Shown: in pieces, positions 15,329 to 26,791 of the stretch
How the letters are laid out: the number at the start of each line of letters is the position of its first letter
How positions within the stretch are numbered: the stretch's first letter is position 1
NCBI GenBank assembly: GCA_947471745.1
Contig: CANJKZ010000068.1
Coordinates: 4,107,501-4,171,500 of the forward strand
Origin: Closterium sp. Naga37s-1
Lineage: Eukaryota; Streptophyta; Zygnematophyceae; Desmidiales; Closteriaceae
DNA length: 64,000 bases
Direction of reading: 5' to 3'
Notes under the pieces: generated by a model
Seen by the model: only the letters and a program-made list of their open reading frames with translations
What the model was told of the DNA's origin: nothing
Database searches by the model: none
Position numbers and translations under genes: made by a program

Positions 15329-18300
15329 ATGGCGCGCCAGTACCTCGCGCTTGCGCTGCTGCTGCTCGCGGTCACCATCTCGACGACCGCCATGACTTCA
15401 GCGAATGGCGCGACGCTCGTCATCAGCAACATCGACCGCAGCCTGACGGTCGACAACTACACCATCTACGGCCAGAACATTTACGACAACGAAACCGGCG
15501 TCCAAGTCAAGCCGACCAAAAACCCCGACGGGTCGCTCACGGTGGAAGGCAAGTACACGTGGTACCCGAACGGCACCATCGCCGCACCCGGAGTGATTAT
15601 CTACATCGCCGGCGCGGCCAGCTTCGTGGAAATCGCGAACACGAAGCTGTACGGCAAGGGCGGCATCGCGCGGAACGCGGCGACGGACGCGGTGATTCCG
15701 TGGGTTGAGAATCCCGACGGCTCGTTCGCCGCCGGCGACATCACCGGCTGGGCGAACGGCACGTTCCGCGGCTCCAATGGCGTCGTGCTGCGAACGCGCC
15801 TCTCGTTCAAACCAACGAATGGCGGCGGAAGCACCGGTAGCGGCGGAGGCACGGGCACCGGCGGTGGCACGGGCACTGGCGGAGGCACGGGCACTGGCGG
15901 GAGTACGGGCACCGGCGGAGGAACGGGAACTGGCGGAGGCACGGGTACTGGCGGAGGCACGGGTACTGGCGGAGGCACGGGTACTGGCGGAGGTACGGGC
16001 ACTGGCGGAAGCACGGGCACTGGCGGAAGCACGGGCACTGGCGGAAGCACGGGCACTGGCGGAAGCACGGGCACTGGTGGAGGCACGGGTACCGGCGGTG
16101 CCACGGGCACGGGCGGAGGCACGGGCACTGGCGGAGGCACGGGCACTGGCGGAGGCACGGGCACTGGCGGTGGCACGGGCACCGGCGGAAGCACGGGCAC
16201 TGGAGGAAGCACGGGCACTGGCGGAAGCACGAGCACCGGCGGAAGCACAGGCACCGGCGGAGGCACGGGCACCGGCGGAGGCACGGGCACCAGCGGAGGC
16301 ACGGGCACCGGCGGAAGCACGGGCACGGGCGGAAGCACAGGCACCGGCGGAAGCACGGGCACCGGCGGGAGCACAGGCACGGGCGGAAGCACAGGCACCG
16401 GCGGAAGCACGGGCACCGGCGGGAGCACAGGCACCGGCGGAGGCACGGGCACGGGCGGAAGCACGGGCAGCGGCGGAGGCGTGAACCCGGACGGTAGTGT
16501 GGCGTTGGGCGCGGACTATAAGGTGCTGCCCAACGGCACGGTGGTCGACGCAGCTGGCAAGCCCGTCGCTCCCGTTGCCAATCCCGACGGCTCGTTCACT
16601 GTTGGCGGCAAGTACACTGCCTTCCCCAACGGCACGATTGTGGGTCCCGACGGGTCGGTGGTGGAGAGCGGCAAGAAATTCGCTGTCAATCCGGACGGCA
16701 CGATCGCTGTTATCGCCGACCCCAGCAGCACCAGCCTGACTGTGAACCCCGATGGCAGCCTGACCGTCGGACCCGGCTACACCATGCTACCTAACGGCCA
16801 GGTGGTTGACTCCACTGGAGCTTTTGTCACGCCCACTGTCAACCCGGATGGGTCGTATTCCGTTGCCGGTGACTACACGGCGTACATCAATGGCACGGTC
16901 ACTGCTCCCGGTGTTTCCATCGCCACTGTCTCCGGCGCGCCTGAATACACAATTGGCAGCACAACGATGCTGGCCAATGGCACGGTGCTGGACGGGGCTG
17001 GAAAGCCGATTAAGCCAACGCCGAATGCAGACGGGTCGTTCACGGCGGGTGACATCACAGGGTTTCCGAACGGCACGCTTGTGGGCGCCAATGGTGCCGT
17101 GGTCAACACTGGCAAGCAGTTCGCCGTCAGCCCCGATGGCATCATCGCCGTCACCTCTCCTGCGCCTGGCTCCATCCCCGCTCCTGGCTCCATCCCTGCG
17201 CCTGACTCCATCCCTGGTCCCATTCCCTCTGACCCCAGCAGCACCAATCTGACGTTCAATCCCGATGACAGCCTGTCTTTCGGGCCCGGCTACACCATGC
17301 TGGCAAACGGCACGGTGCTTGACTCCTCTGGAGCCCCTGTTGCTCCCATCCTCAATCCGGATGGGTCCTACTCTGTCGGCGCTGGCTACACTGCCTACCT
17401 CAACGGCACGCTCGCAGCTCCCGGCGTTGCCATCGACCTCGTCGGCACGCCCGGAGTCACAATAGGCAGCACGAAGATGCTCACCAATGGCACGGTGCTG
17501 GACGCGGCTGGAGCGCCGATCACGCCGATGGATAATGGGGACGGGTCGTTCACAGCAGGCGAGCTGACTGGGTATGAGAACGGCACACTTGTGGGCGCCA
17601 ACGGTGCCGTGGTCAACACTGGCAAGCAGTTCACCATCAACCCTGATGGCACCATCACTGTCACATCTGCTGCCCCTGGTTCCATCCCCGCGCCTGGCTC
17701 CGCCCCTGCACCTGGCTCTGAGGCTGCACCTGGCTCTGAAACTGCCCCTGGCTCTGTTCCTGCACCTGGGTCTGAAATTGCGCCTGGCTCTGAGGCTTCG
17801 CCTGGCTCTGTTCCTGCACCTGGGTCCGAGACTGCACCTGGCTCTGAGGCTACACCTGGCTCTGAGGCTGCACCTGGCTCTGAGACTGCACCTGGCTCTG
17901 AAACTGCCCCTGGCTCTGAAACTGCCCCTGGCTCTGAAACTGCCCCTGGGTCTGAGACTGCTCCTGGCTCTAACCCTGGTCCCACTCCCTCTGACCCCAG
18001 CGGCACCAGGGTGACGTTCAACCCGGACAACACCTTGTCATTCGGGCCCGGCTACACTCTCCTGGCCAATGGCACAGTCACTGACTCCACTGGCGCCGCT
18101 GTCTCTCCCACTCGCAATCCGGACGGCTCCTTCACTGTCGGCGGCGTCTACACTGCCTACCTCAACGGCACGCTCACTGCTCCTGGCGTTGCTGTCAGCA
18201 TGGCCGGCACGACCGGAGTCACAATTGGCGGCACGACAATGCTGCCCAATGGCACGGCGCTGGACGCGGCTGGAGCGCCCATTGTACCGACGGATAACGG

Positions 18301-19317
18301 GGATGGGTCGTTCACAGCGGGTGACATCACAGGGTATGAGAACGGCACACTTGTGGGCGCCAACGGTGCCGTGGTCAACACTGGCAAGCAGTTCACCATC
18401 GGCCCCGATGGCACCATCACCGTCGGCGCTCCTGGCTCTGCCCCTGCGCCTGGCTCCCTCCCCGGCCCCGTTCCTTCCCCCGCCCCCCCCCCCCTTCCAG
18501 CGGCGGCAGCGTGACGTTCAACCCCGATGGCAGCCTGTCGTTTGGACCCGGCTACACTCGCTTCCCCAACGGCACGGTTGTTGACTCCGCCGGTGCGCTC
18601 GTCTCCCCCAGCAAGAACACAGACGGGTCTGTCTCTGTGGGCGGAGACTACACCTTCTATCCCAACAACACCTTCACTGCACCTGGCCTCTCCTTTGCTG
18701 AGACCGGTGGGCGGCTCACCATCGGAGCCACGACAATCCTGGCCAATGGCACGGTGCTGGATGCAGCAGGGCAGGCGATTCAGCCAACGGTGAACTCGGA
18801 TGGATCAGCAGCGACGGCGGGAGATCTGACGGTGTACAGCAACAGCACCATCACAGGGACGAACGGTGCGGCTGTGAGCACCTTCAGAAAGACCACCATC
18901 GGCCCCGACGGCACCATCAGCTTTGCTGCTGTTACTCCCAGTCCCAGCACCTCCCCTGCATCTCCCACTCCCTCCTCCGCTACTCCCTCCTCCTCTGCTG
19001 CCGCACCGCCACCACCCAAGCCTGCTGGTATGTTGCTTCTTCCACGCCTTTGTTCTGCTTTGGGTTGGTCACAACCACTTCGCTCGTGTCTTTGCAGCTG
19101 TAGTTTCACCCTGTTACCCCTCATTGTTTCCCTGATTTCCTCCGCTCCGCCCCCTTCTTTCTTTCCGTGCAATCACATGCCCTTGATTTGCCATTTCTCT
19201 CATGTGACTGACTCTCCACTCCACCCTCCCTTCCCCTTGCCAGGTTCTCTCACTTCACCGGTCACTGCCTTGGCCACCGCCATCACTGTTGCGCTCACCT
19301 CCCTGCTCTTTGTGTAG
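15329..19317 (+). CDS. secreted NPDG/NGT-module repeat protein with C-terminal anchor-like tail
   Basis: Unrecognised family. Start at 15329 in good context (accATGG); residues 1-27 are a signal peptide (MARQ then a Leu/Ala core). Modules of roughly 140 residues recur at about 28-165, 384-470, 471-637, 640-787, 895-1037 and again after 18511, each with NPDGS..G.Y and NGT (possible N-glycosylation) motifs such as PNGT, ENGTL and GANGAVV. A Gly/Thr tract fills 166-383 and PGS-type linkers 785-887. The frame breaks at a C run (18482-18494) and resumes by 18511: a frameshift, assembly error or splice site (cttccag at 18500). A likely intron 19028-19243 (GTATGT..CAG, phase 1) precedes a hydrophobic tail [20 protein letters not shown], suggesting a GPI signal. 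Paralog on the opposite strand at 20074. Role unknown; extracellular or wall surface is inferred. Confidence 0.7.
15828..16480 (+). repeat. coding 18-bp minisatellite (GTGTGG repeat)
   Basis: About 36 in-frame copies of an 18-bp unit encoding GTGTGG followed by G/S-T variations, inside the secreted repeat protein. The unit length is a multiple of three, so copy-number change keeps the frame. It separates the first module from the rest. Confidence 0.9.
19028..19243 (+). other. predicted intron of the plus-strand module gene
   Basis: GTATGTTG donor, ttgccag acceptor, 216 bp (72 codons, no in-frame stop, so retention would stay open). Splicing joins KPAG directly to the hydrophobic tail. The same position and phase are used in the paralog, where the intron is 222 bp and contains a stop. 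Confidence 0.7.
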
Positions 19318-20073
19318 AGCAGTGTGTTACACATGAAACAGCAGGAGAGACAAGTCAGTGTAAATGCCAAATCGCAGGAGGAAGACACAAGTGGCAGCAC
19401 CGCCAGCGTGCTTCAGTACAAGTTGGCTGTTCTATTCTGAAGGGCTGTTGCGATTGTGACTAGGATTTTGCTGGCAGACCTGCCAGGGTTTTGCAGTAGC
19501 TAGGTAGGTGGTTCTGATTACTTTAGAATGACTGGCAACTGCTGTTGTGTGCATGTTGCTTGACAGGTCTGTTCTGTACAAGCCATGCTGGTCTAGTCAA
19601 TCACGTCTAGTCAATACCCTAACGGTTTTTCTCAACCCAATAGTTTTCAAGTGGATGTTGTCATGGTGCAAAGCCTCTCGCTCATTGAAGAGACATAGGA
19701 AATAAACCTCAGAGCGTGCAGCCACATTGCAGCAGCTGTAGTTTCGATAGCCGCTAGTGAGGCTGAAGCTGAAGCCTTATGGCTTGGCCCATCCCTGTGA
19801 CCATCAGTGAGCCCTAACGGAATTGTCAATCAAAGCTTTGCTATCTATTCTGGCCGAGGTTACATACTTGTCCAATGCTTCATCTGTACTCACACTCACA
19901 CACGCACACACACACACACACACGCACACACACGCACGCACGCACGCACGCACACACACCCCCCCACACACACCCACACACACACACACACACACACGCA
20001 CACTAGAATCACTGCCACCTGTGCCTAGACTGACCGTGAGCCTAGTCCTGTGGTGCCGCCAGGAGCAGGCACA
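19318..20073. other. convergent intergenic region with CA microsatellite
   Basis: Space between the two convergent module genes. It holds a (CA)n/(CACG) microsatellite at about 19889-20004 and no supported gene. Confidence 0.7.
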
Positions 20074-20988
20074 TTACACGAATAGGATTGTGCCAAGCAT
20101 CAGAGTGATGAGAGCAGTGAGAGCAGTGACCGGTGTAGCAAGCAAACCTGCCATCGGGAGGGTGGCAACAAGACAATAAGAATGAGGGCAGAACTAACAA
20201 CGGGCCGCTCCCAGGAAACAAAGGGATGATGAAAAGAGGAACCAGATTGAAGTGTGGAAATGTGAAGGGGGGTTACATGGTGAGGTACCACGAAGATTGC
20301 TAAAGAGGGGCAACAGAAAGCGGAAGAACGAATGGCACAGCAGTAAGGGGCACAGAAGTAACAAGTTACCTGCAGCCTTGGGTGGGGGAGGAGGAGCCGG
20401 AGCAGCAGAAGGAGCACTGCCACTAGTAGTGTTGCTGGCGAAACCAACGGTGCCATCAGGGTTGAGCGTGAGCGGTGCGCCAAGATAGATCGATGCACCA
20501 GTGGGGCCAACAATGGTGCCATCATTGTTCCACCCAGACAGGTCCCCTGCAGTGTACGACCCGTCCTCATTAACAGTTGCCACAACTGGCTTTCCCGAGG
20601 CGTCCACAATCTTTCCGCTCTTCAGGAACGTCGTCTTTCCCATAGTGAACCCGGCAGTCGGCCCATTTATGGCGATGACAATGCCTGGACCGATGAACGT
20701 GCCGTTGTCGTAGACGGCGTACGCTTTATCAATAGCGACGGATCCGTCAGGCCTATTGACGACTTTAAGAGGCGCTCCATGGGAGTCAACGGCGGAGGTG
20801 ATTCCCGTGGGATCCCACGTCACCGAGTATGCATTGCCGAATAAAATGCTGTTGGTCGCCGGGACGAAGGTGTATTTGTTGCTGGCGAGAATTATGCGGG
20901 CAGGAGTATACTCTATAGCAGCAACAGCCGACGAGAAGAAGACGGCGAGGACCAGCATTGCGAGCGGCGGAGGCGTCTGGCGAGCCAT
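20074..20988 (-). CDS. single-module paralog of the NPDG/NGT secreted protein
   Basis: Two exons, 20988-20370 and 20147-20074, with a 222-bp intron (GTAACTTG donor, gatggcag acceptor, phase 1). The spliced product is about 230 residues: signal peptide 1-24 (MARQTPPPLAMLVLAVFFSS), one module ~25-185 with NPDG and DNGT motifs, a short Ala/Pro-rich stretch ending KAAG, and a hydrophobic tail TPVTALTALITLMLGTILFV. Both ends and the intron position match the plus-strand gene at 15329, so the two are duplicates; this is the minimal form. The start has a strong context (gccaccATGG). The intron contains an in-frame stop, so splicing is needed for the tail. Unknown family; a GPI-anchored or membrane-tethered surface protein is inferred. 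Confidence 0.75.
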
Positions 20989-22558
20989 GGTGGCTGGAGG
21001 AGCCTCCCTATAAGGACGCCGAGGAAGAGTAGCCTACCAGGGAGAAATGCTGCACAGGCGCTGGCTGGAGGGGGGACGCCGATGAAGAGTAGCTTACTGG
21101 AGAGAAACTGCACATGCTCTTCACCGCCGCTGGAATTGCTCGTAATAATCAGTCCCTCCTCTCACGATCCTTTGTAACGAGTCGGTTGGCACGAGGGACT
21201 GACAGCATGATCATCGCGAAAAAAAAAAAACACAAAATCTGGCGGAAGGCGGAAGAACATGCCAGCAAATGGCGAGGCGGGAGCGGCGGGCAGATAGACT
21301 TTATCATCGCAAAAATGTGGAACCCGATCGGGACTGATGGACATCGACATGCTCGGCTGCGCGGCCGATTTTTTTCGCATGGTCGGCTGCACTGCCCGAT
21401 ATCTATGCTACGACATGAAGCCATGGCCAGTGGCCATGCCATGTCGATCAATAGACACACATACCTACCTAACTCATCCCCAGTGCTGGAAACCACCATG
21501 TGCATGTATGCTTGAAGTTTACTCCATCCCCATAAAGCCTGCTACAACGCTGCAACACGACTTGGCGACAAAGAAAAACGCCAAGGCATCAAGGCAGCAG
21601 TGGTAACATGCAACAACCGTTAGCCTGACTAGTAACAACCGCATTTATTTAAAGACTTGTTATGGTGATAGAACACACTTGCTTTCTACTTGTTCAAAGA
21701 AGGCTCATGTCAATACCACAGCTTGTATCGGCTGTTTTGGAATAACTGATTAAAAGAGACTGGAACAAATTGGAGTCAGATTTAGAGTTCTATTCGTATT
21801 TAGAACCTAAGAATCATAGGGTATGAAGGTTATTAATCAAACAAGGTTGTTCCCTTTTAATCAAAATGTACGGTAATGTCGTAGTGAGTTATTATGCAAC
21901 GGATGAGGCAGCATGAGATGAACCGGGTGGTCTGGGTGGACGTGGAAGGGGCATGGTGTACCGAGGGCTTCAAGGTTCAGTAGCAATGTAGGAGGGAAGA
22001 ACGGGAAGGGCGGTTAGCCAATGAGGCGATTGGTGCTGTACATAATGCAACAATCTGATGAGGATGGTTTACAATGAGTGCTGTGCTGCTGCTATGTCAA
22101 CAACATTGGATTGTAGTAAGTACTGAACAGCACATAAAATAATTACCCAGTCTAAAATGCTGGTGGATGGATTGATACGGTAGGTACACTGGGGGCACCA
22201 GCACACACAAGCCTTAATAAAAAAATGACTGGTCTTTGGTTCCAACATGTTGCCAAGGGCAGCACTCAAGGAGAGGGATAGCCTTCGAGTTGTGCTCTCC
22301 AGATTGCCTTGCTATGGAGAGGTGAACAGACAGAGTGTAAGCAGGCAAGCAAGGGGGGTAGGTTACAGTCTGTAAACCCCTACCCTTCATAAGGGGTGAG
22401 AGAGAAAGGGAACAAGGGAGAAAGGAGGGGTAAGAAAGAGGGGGGAAGGAGGGCGAGCAGGACGGAACAAGCCCAAGCAGGGGGGAGAAGACAGGGTTAG
22501 AATTGGTGGAAAATGATGGGAAGCATGTGGAAGCACAGGAAAACAGTAGTGGAACGAG
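20989..22558. other. intergenic; short upstream duplication
   Basis: Upstream of the minus-strand module gene, a roughly 60-bp stretch (20991-21055) is repeated imperfectly at 21063-21115 (both contain gacgccgang-aagagtagc), perhaps promoter elements. The rest is AT-richer with no supported gene. Confidence 0.5.
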
Positions 22559-22995
22559 GCAAGGGGGGAAACTGAGGGCAAGCAGGGGAGAAACTGAGAG
22601 CAAGGAGGGTGGAAAATGAGGGCAAGGAGAGGGGAAACTGAGGGCAAGGAGGGGGGGAGCTGAGGGCAAGGAGGGTGGAAACTGAGGGCAAGGAGAGGGG
22701 AAACTGAGGGCAAGGAGGGAGGAAACTGAGGGCAAGGGGAGGGGAGGGAAACTGAGGGCAAGGAGAGGGGAAACTGAGGGCAAGGGGGGGGGGAGGGAAA
22801 CTGAGGGCAAGGAGGGGGGAAACTGAGGGCAAGGAGGTGGGAAACTGAGGGCCAGGAGGGGGGGTGGGGAAACTGAGGGCAAGGCGGGGGGAAACTGAGG
22901 GTCAAGGAGGGGGGAAACTGAGGGCAAGGAGGGGGGAAACTGAGGGAAAGGAGGGGGGAAACTGAGGGCAAGGAGGGGGGAAACTGAGGGCGAGG
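22559..22995. repeat. 22-bp purine-rich minisatellite
   Basis: Roughly 20 copies of a 22-bp unit of the form aaactgagggcaaggagggg + gg. The plus strand is almost only A/G. It reads open in all three minus frames because 22 is not a multiple of 3. Confidence 0.85.
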
Positions 22996-23317
22996 GGGAG
23001 ATTGAAGGCAAGCAAGGGGGGTAAATTGGTGTGGAGGGAAAGGAGAGGGACGGAAATGGAAAGGGAGGGACGGGAATGGAATGGAGGGAAGGGAAGAGGA
23101 GGGAAAGGAGGGTAGCGGAATGAAACTGTTGGAAAGGGAAAGGGAATATGGGAAGGGAGGGGCAGTAGAAGGGGGGAAAAGTAATGAAACGGAATTAAAA
23201 GGATAGGATGCGAAGGGAAGGGACGAAAGAGAACGATACGGAAGAGAATGGAAGAAAAGTGAAGAGAAGAGAGGGTAGGGGGCGGGCTCGAATGGACTTC
23301 GGCGGGCCGCCGTGTGT
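22996..23317. repeat. GA-rich degenerate tract
   Basis: Irregular gggaatggaa/gggaagga-like purine repeats linking the 22-bp and 23-bp minisatellites. No gene. Confidence 0.6.
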
Positions 23318-25840
23318 GAGAAGGCGGGCAAGCCGAGTGTGAGAAAGCGGGCAAGCCGAGTGTGAGAAAGTGGGCAAGCCGAGTGTGAGAAAGCGGGCAA
23401 GCCGAGTGTGAGAAAGCGGGCAAGCTGAGTGTGAGAAAGCGGGCAAACCGAGTGTGAGAAAGCGGGCAAGCCGAGTGTGAGAAGGCGGGCAAGCCGAGTG
23501 TGAGAAAGCGGGCAAGCCGAGTGTGAGAAAGCGGGCAAGCCGAATGTGAGAAAGCGGGCAAACCGAGTGTGAGAAAGCGGGCAAGCCGAGTGTGAGAAAG
23601 CGGGCAAGCTGAGTGTGAGAAAGCGGGCAATCCGAGTGTGAGAAAGCGGGCAAGCCGAGTGTGAGAAGGCGGGCAAGCCGAGTGTGAGAAGGCGGGCAAG
23701 CCGAGTGTGAGAAAGCGGGCAAGCCGAGTGTGAGAAAGCGGGCAAGCCGAGTGTGAGAAGGCGGGCAAGCCGAGTGTGAGAAAGCGGGCAAACCGAGGGT
23801 GAAAAAGCGGGCAAACCGAGTGTGAGAAAGCGGGCAAACTGAGTGTGAGAAAGCGGGCAAGCCAAGGGTGAGAAAGCGGGCAAGCCGAGTGTGAGAAAGC
23901 GGGCAAACCGAGTGTGAGAAAGCGGGCAAGTCGAGGCAAGCCGAGTGTGAGAAAGCGGGCAAACCGAGTGTGAGAAAGCGGGCAAACCGAGTGTGAGAAA
24001 GCGGGCAAGCCGAGTGTGAGAAAGCGGGCAAGCCGAGTGTGAGAAGGCGGGCAAGCCGAGTGTGAGAAAGCGGGCAAACCGAGTGTGAAAAAACGGGCAA
24101 ACCGAGTGTGAGAAAGCGGGCAAACCGAGTGTGAGAAAGCGGGCAAGCCGAGTTTGAGAAAGCGGGCAGGCCGAGGGTGAGAAAGCGGGCAAACCGAGTG
24201 TGATAAAGCGGGCAAGCCGAGTGTGAGAAAGCGGGAAAGCCGAGTGTGAGAAAGCGGGCAAGCTGAGTGTGAGAAAGTGGGCAAACCGAGTGTGAGAAAG
24301 CGGGCAAGCCGAGTGTGAGAAGGCGAGCAACCCGAGTGTGAGAAAGCGGGCAAGCCGGGTGTGAGAAAGCGGGCAAGCCGAGTGTGAGAAAGCGGGCAAG
24401 CCGAGTGTGAGAAAGCGGGCAAGCCGAGTGTGAGAAGGCGGGCAAAACGAGTGTGAAAAAGCGGGCAAACCGAGTGTGAGAAAGCGGGCAAACCGAGTGT
24501 GAGAAAGCGGGCAAACCGAGTGCGAGAAAGCGGGCAAGCCGAGGCAAGCCGAGTGTGAGAAAGCGGGCACACCGAGTGTGAGAAAGCGGGCAAGCCGGGG
24601 GTGAGAAAGTGGGCAAACCGAGAGTGAGAAAGCGGGCAAACCGAGTGTGAGAAAGCGGGCAAGCCCAGTGTGAGAAAGCAGGCAAACCGAGTGTGAGAAG
24701 GCGGGCAAGCCGAGTGTGAGAAAGCGGGCAAGCCGAGTGTGAGAAAGCGGGCAAGCCGAGTGTGAGAAAGCGGGCAAACCGAGTGTGAAAAAGCGGGCAA
24801 ACCGAGTGTGAGAAAGCGGGCAAACGGAGTGTGAGAAAGCGGGCAAGCCGAGGGTGAGAAAGCGGGCAAGCCGAGTGTGAGAAAGCGGGCAAACCGAGTG
24901 TGAGAAAGCGGGCAAGCCGAGCGTGAGAAGGCGGGCAAACCGAGTGTGAGAAAGCGGGCAAACCAAGTGTGAGAAAGTGGACAAACCGAGTGTGAGAAAG
25001 CGGGCAAGCCCAGTGTGAGAAAGCGGGCAAACCGAGTGTGAGAAGGCGGGCAAACTGAGTGTGAGAAAGCGGGCAAACCGAGTGCGAGAAAGCGGGAAGC
25101 CGAGTGTGAGAAAGCGGGCAAACCGAGTGTGAGAAGGCGGGCAAATCGAGTGTGAGAAAGCGGGCAAGCCGAGTGTGAGAAGGCGGGCAAGCCGAGTGTG
25201 AGAAAGCGGGCAAGCCGAGTTTGAGAAAGAGGGCAAGCCGAGGGTGAGAAAGCGGGCAAACCGAGTGTGAGAAAGCGGGCAAACCGAGTGTGAGAAAGCG
25301 GGCAAGCCGAGTATGAGAAAGCGGGCAAGCCGAGTGTGAGAAAGCGGGCAAACCGAGTGTGAAAATACGGGCAAACCGAGTGTGAGAAAGCGGGCAAACC
25401 GAGTGTGAGAAAGCGGGCAAGCCGAGTGTGAGAAAGCGGGCAAGCCGAGTGTGAGAAAGCGGGCAAACCGAGTGTGAGAAAGCGGGCAAGCCGAGGGTGA
25501 GAAAGCGGGCAAGCCGAGTGTGAGAAAGCGGGCAAATCGAGTGTGAGAAGGCGGGCAAGCCGAGTGTGAGAAAGCAGGCAAGCCGAGTGTGAGAAAGCGG
25601 GCAAGCCGAGTGTGAGAAAGCGGGCAAACCGAGTGTGAGAAAGCGGGCAAGCCGAGGGTGAGAAAGCGGGCAAGCCGAGTGTGAGAAAGCGGGCAATCCG
25701 AGTGTGAAAAAACGGGCAAACCGAGTGTGAGAAAGCGGGCAAACCGAATGTGAGAAAGCGGGCAAGACGAGTGTGAGAAAGCGGGCAAGCCGAGTGTGAG
25801 AAAGCGGGCAAGCCGAGTGTGAGAAAGCGGGCAAGCCGAG
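23318..25840. repeat. 23-bp minisatellite, about 110 copies
   Basis: 2.5 kb of a 23-bp unit gagtgtgagaaagcgggcaa + gcc, with point variants (aagcc/aaacc, aaagc/aaggc) mixed along the array and two truncated units (aggcaagccgag near 23935 and 24540). There are no spacers. It gives three overlapping minus-strand ORFs of about 900-1130 codons of repeated 23-residue peptides, which are translation artefacts of a stop-free repeat. Confidence 0.95.
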
Positions 25841-26330
25841 CTGCAGTGGGCGCGAGTGACAACATGTGTGAGGGGAGAGGATGTTGGAGGTTGGTTCGCA
25901 GGCTATTGCCAACCGACAGAGGAGTGGTAGTAGTGCGAGTTATCTGCCGGCGATCCTGACGAGCTAACTTTGCTGCAGGTGCTGCGCAGAGCTATGGGAG
26001 GCGCGGCGAGAGAACGCGGGCGCGGCGAGAGCGCTGCTCATAATCTAACGCCGAAACCCTCTCACGAATTGCCTACGGCGCCCTTGTGAGTAGCGACGTC
26101 GCACGCCTTTCTGTTACAAATTTTTCTAGGAAGTTTCCAAGCTCTAACAAACCGAGGCGTTGACAGGGGCCTTGTGAGCAGCGACGTCGCACGCTTTCGT
26201 CGAGGCCACAGTCACCGAATTCCCCCTCGCACCCTAACCAAGGCCCCGGACTACACTAATGAGTGTTAAAAATTCCCCCTTTAGTAGTGCGAGTGCGTCG
26301 AATGCGCTCTTCCACGATTGTTGCTGGTTA
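25841..26330. other. intergenic, no gene recognised
   Basis: Unique sequence between the minisatellite and a MITE. It contains a loosely repeated phrase (ccttgtgag(t/c)agcgacgtcgcacgc at about 26080 and 26170). No supported ORF. Confidence 0.5.
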
Positions 26331-26791
26331 GGGCGGGTCCAACTTTGCACATGTACGATAATGTTTCAGATCAGTTACCACATGTCGGTATGTAACAGAA
26401 TTACAAACGTACCATAATCCATTTGACGCGAGACTTTACATGTATGATGCCAGTACGGAAACGTGCCCGGGAACGTGCAGAACACGTCCGAAGGTTCACG
26501 TCAAGCTCGTTTCGCGTCGAACACGCCAAAAGGTAACACCCGTTTTCGCTACTTTGTGTTCGCGAATGAATCCCCCCTGCGTCAAAGGTGCGAAAAACCT
26601 CTCTTTATTGGGTAACCCCTCATCCCAGGTACTTTCCCTGCAGCGTTACTTTCCTTGTCAAAAGTCCGAATTGTGCACTCGGAACTGGACAGGGAATGTT
26701 TGGAGTTCGCCCTGGGGTACAGTCAAGTTTGACTAGTGCATTGACGTAAAAATAACGAAAAAAACGGGAGTGTGCAAAGTTGGACCCGCCC
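26331..26791. mobile_element. MITE with 21-bp terminal inverted repeats (461 bp)
   Basis: Ends match as inverted repeats for 21 bp, starting GGGCGGGTCCAACTTTGCAC, flanked by TTA on both sides (26328-26330 and 26792-26794). The 3-bp TTA duplication suggests the PIF/Harbinger group. The interior is AT-rich with only a short ORF (98 codons) without recognisable transposase features, so I treat it as non-autonomous. Confidence 0.8.

Noticed and set aside
15601..16464. 287-codon minus ORF of VPVPP repeats and similar antisense frames
   Set aside because: Antisense shadow of the Gly/Thr coding repeat of the secreted protein gene.
23318..25840. CRISPR-like array of short direct repeats
   Set aside because: The units abut without unique spacers and the context is eukaryotic; it is a minisatellite.
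22387..25912. Three overlapping minus-strand ORFs of about 900-1130 codons with repeated 23-residue peptides
   Set aside because: They are the three frames of one stop-free 23-bp satellite; no start context, splice signal or non-repeat domain supports a protein.
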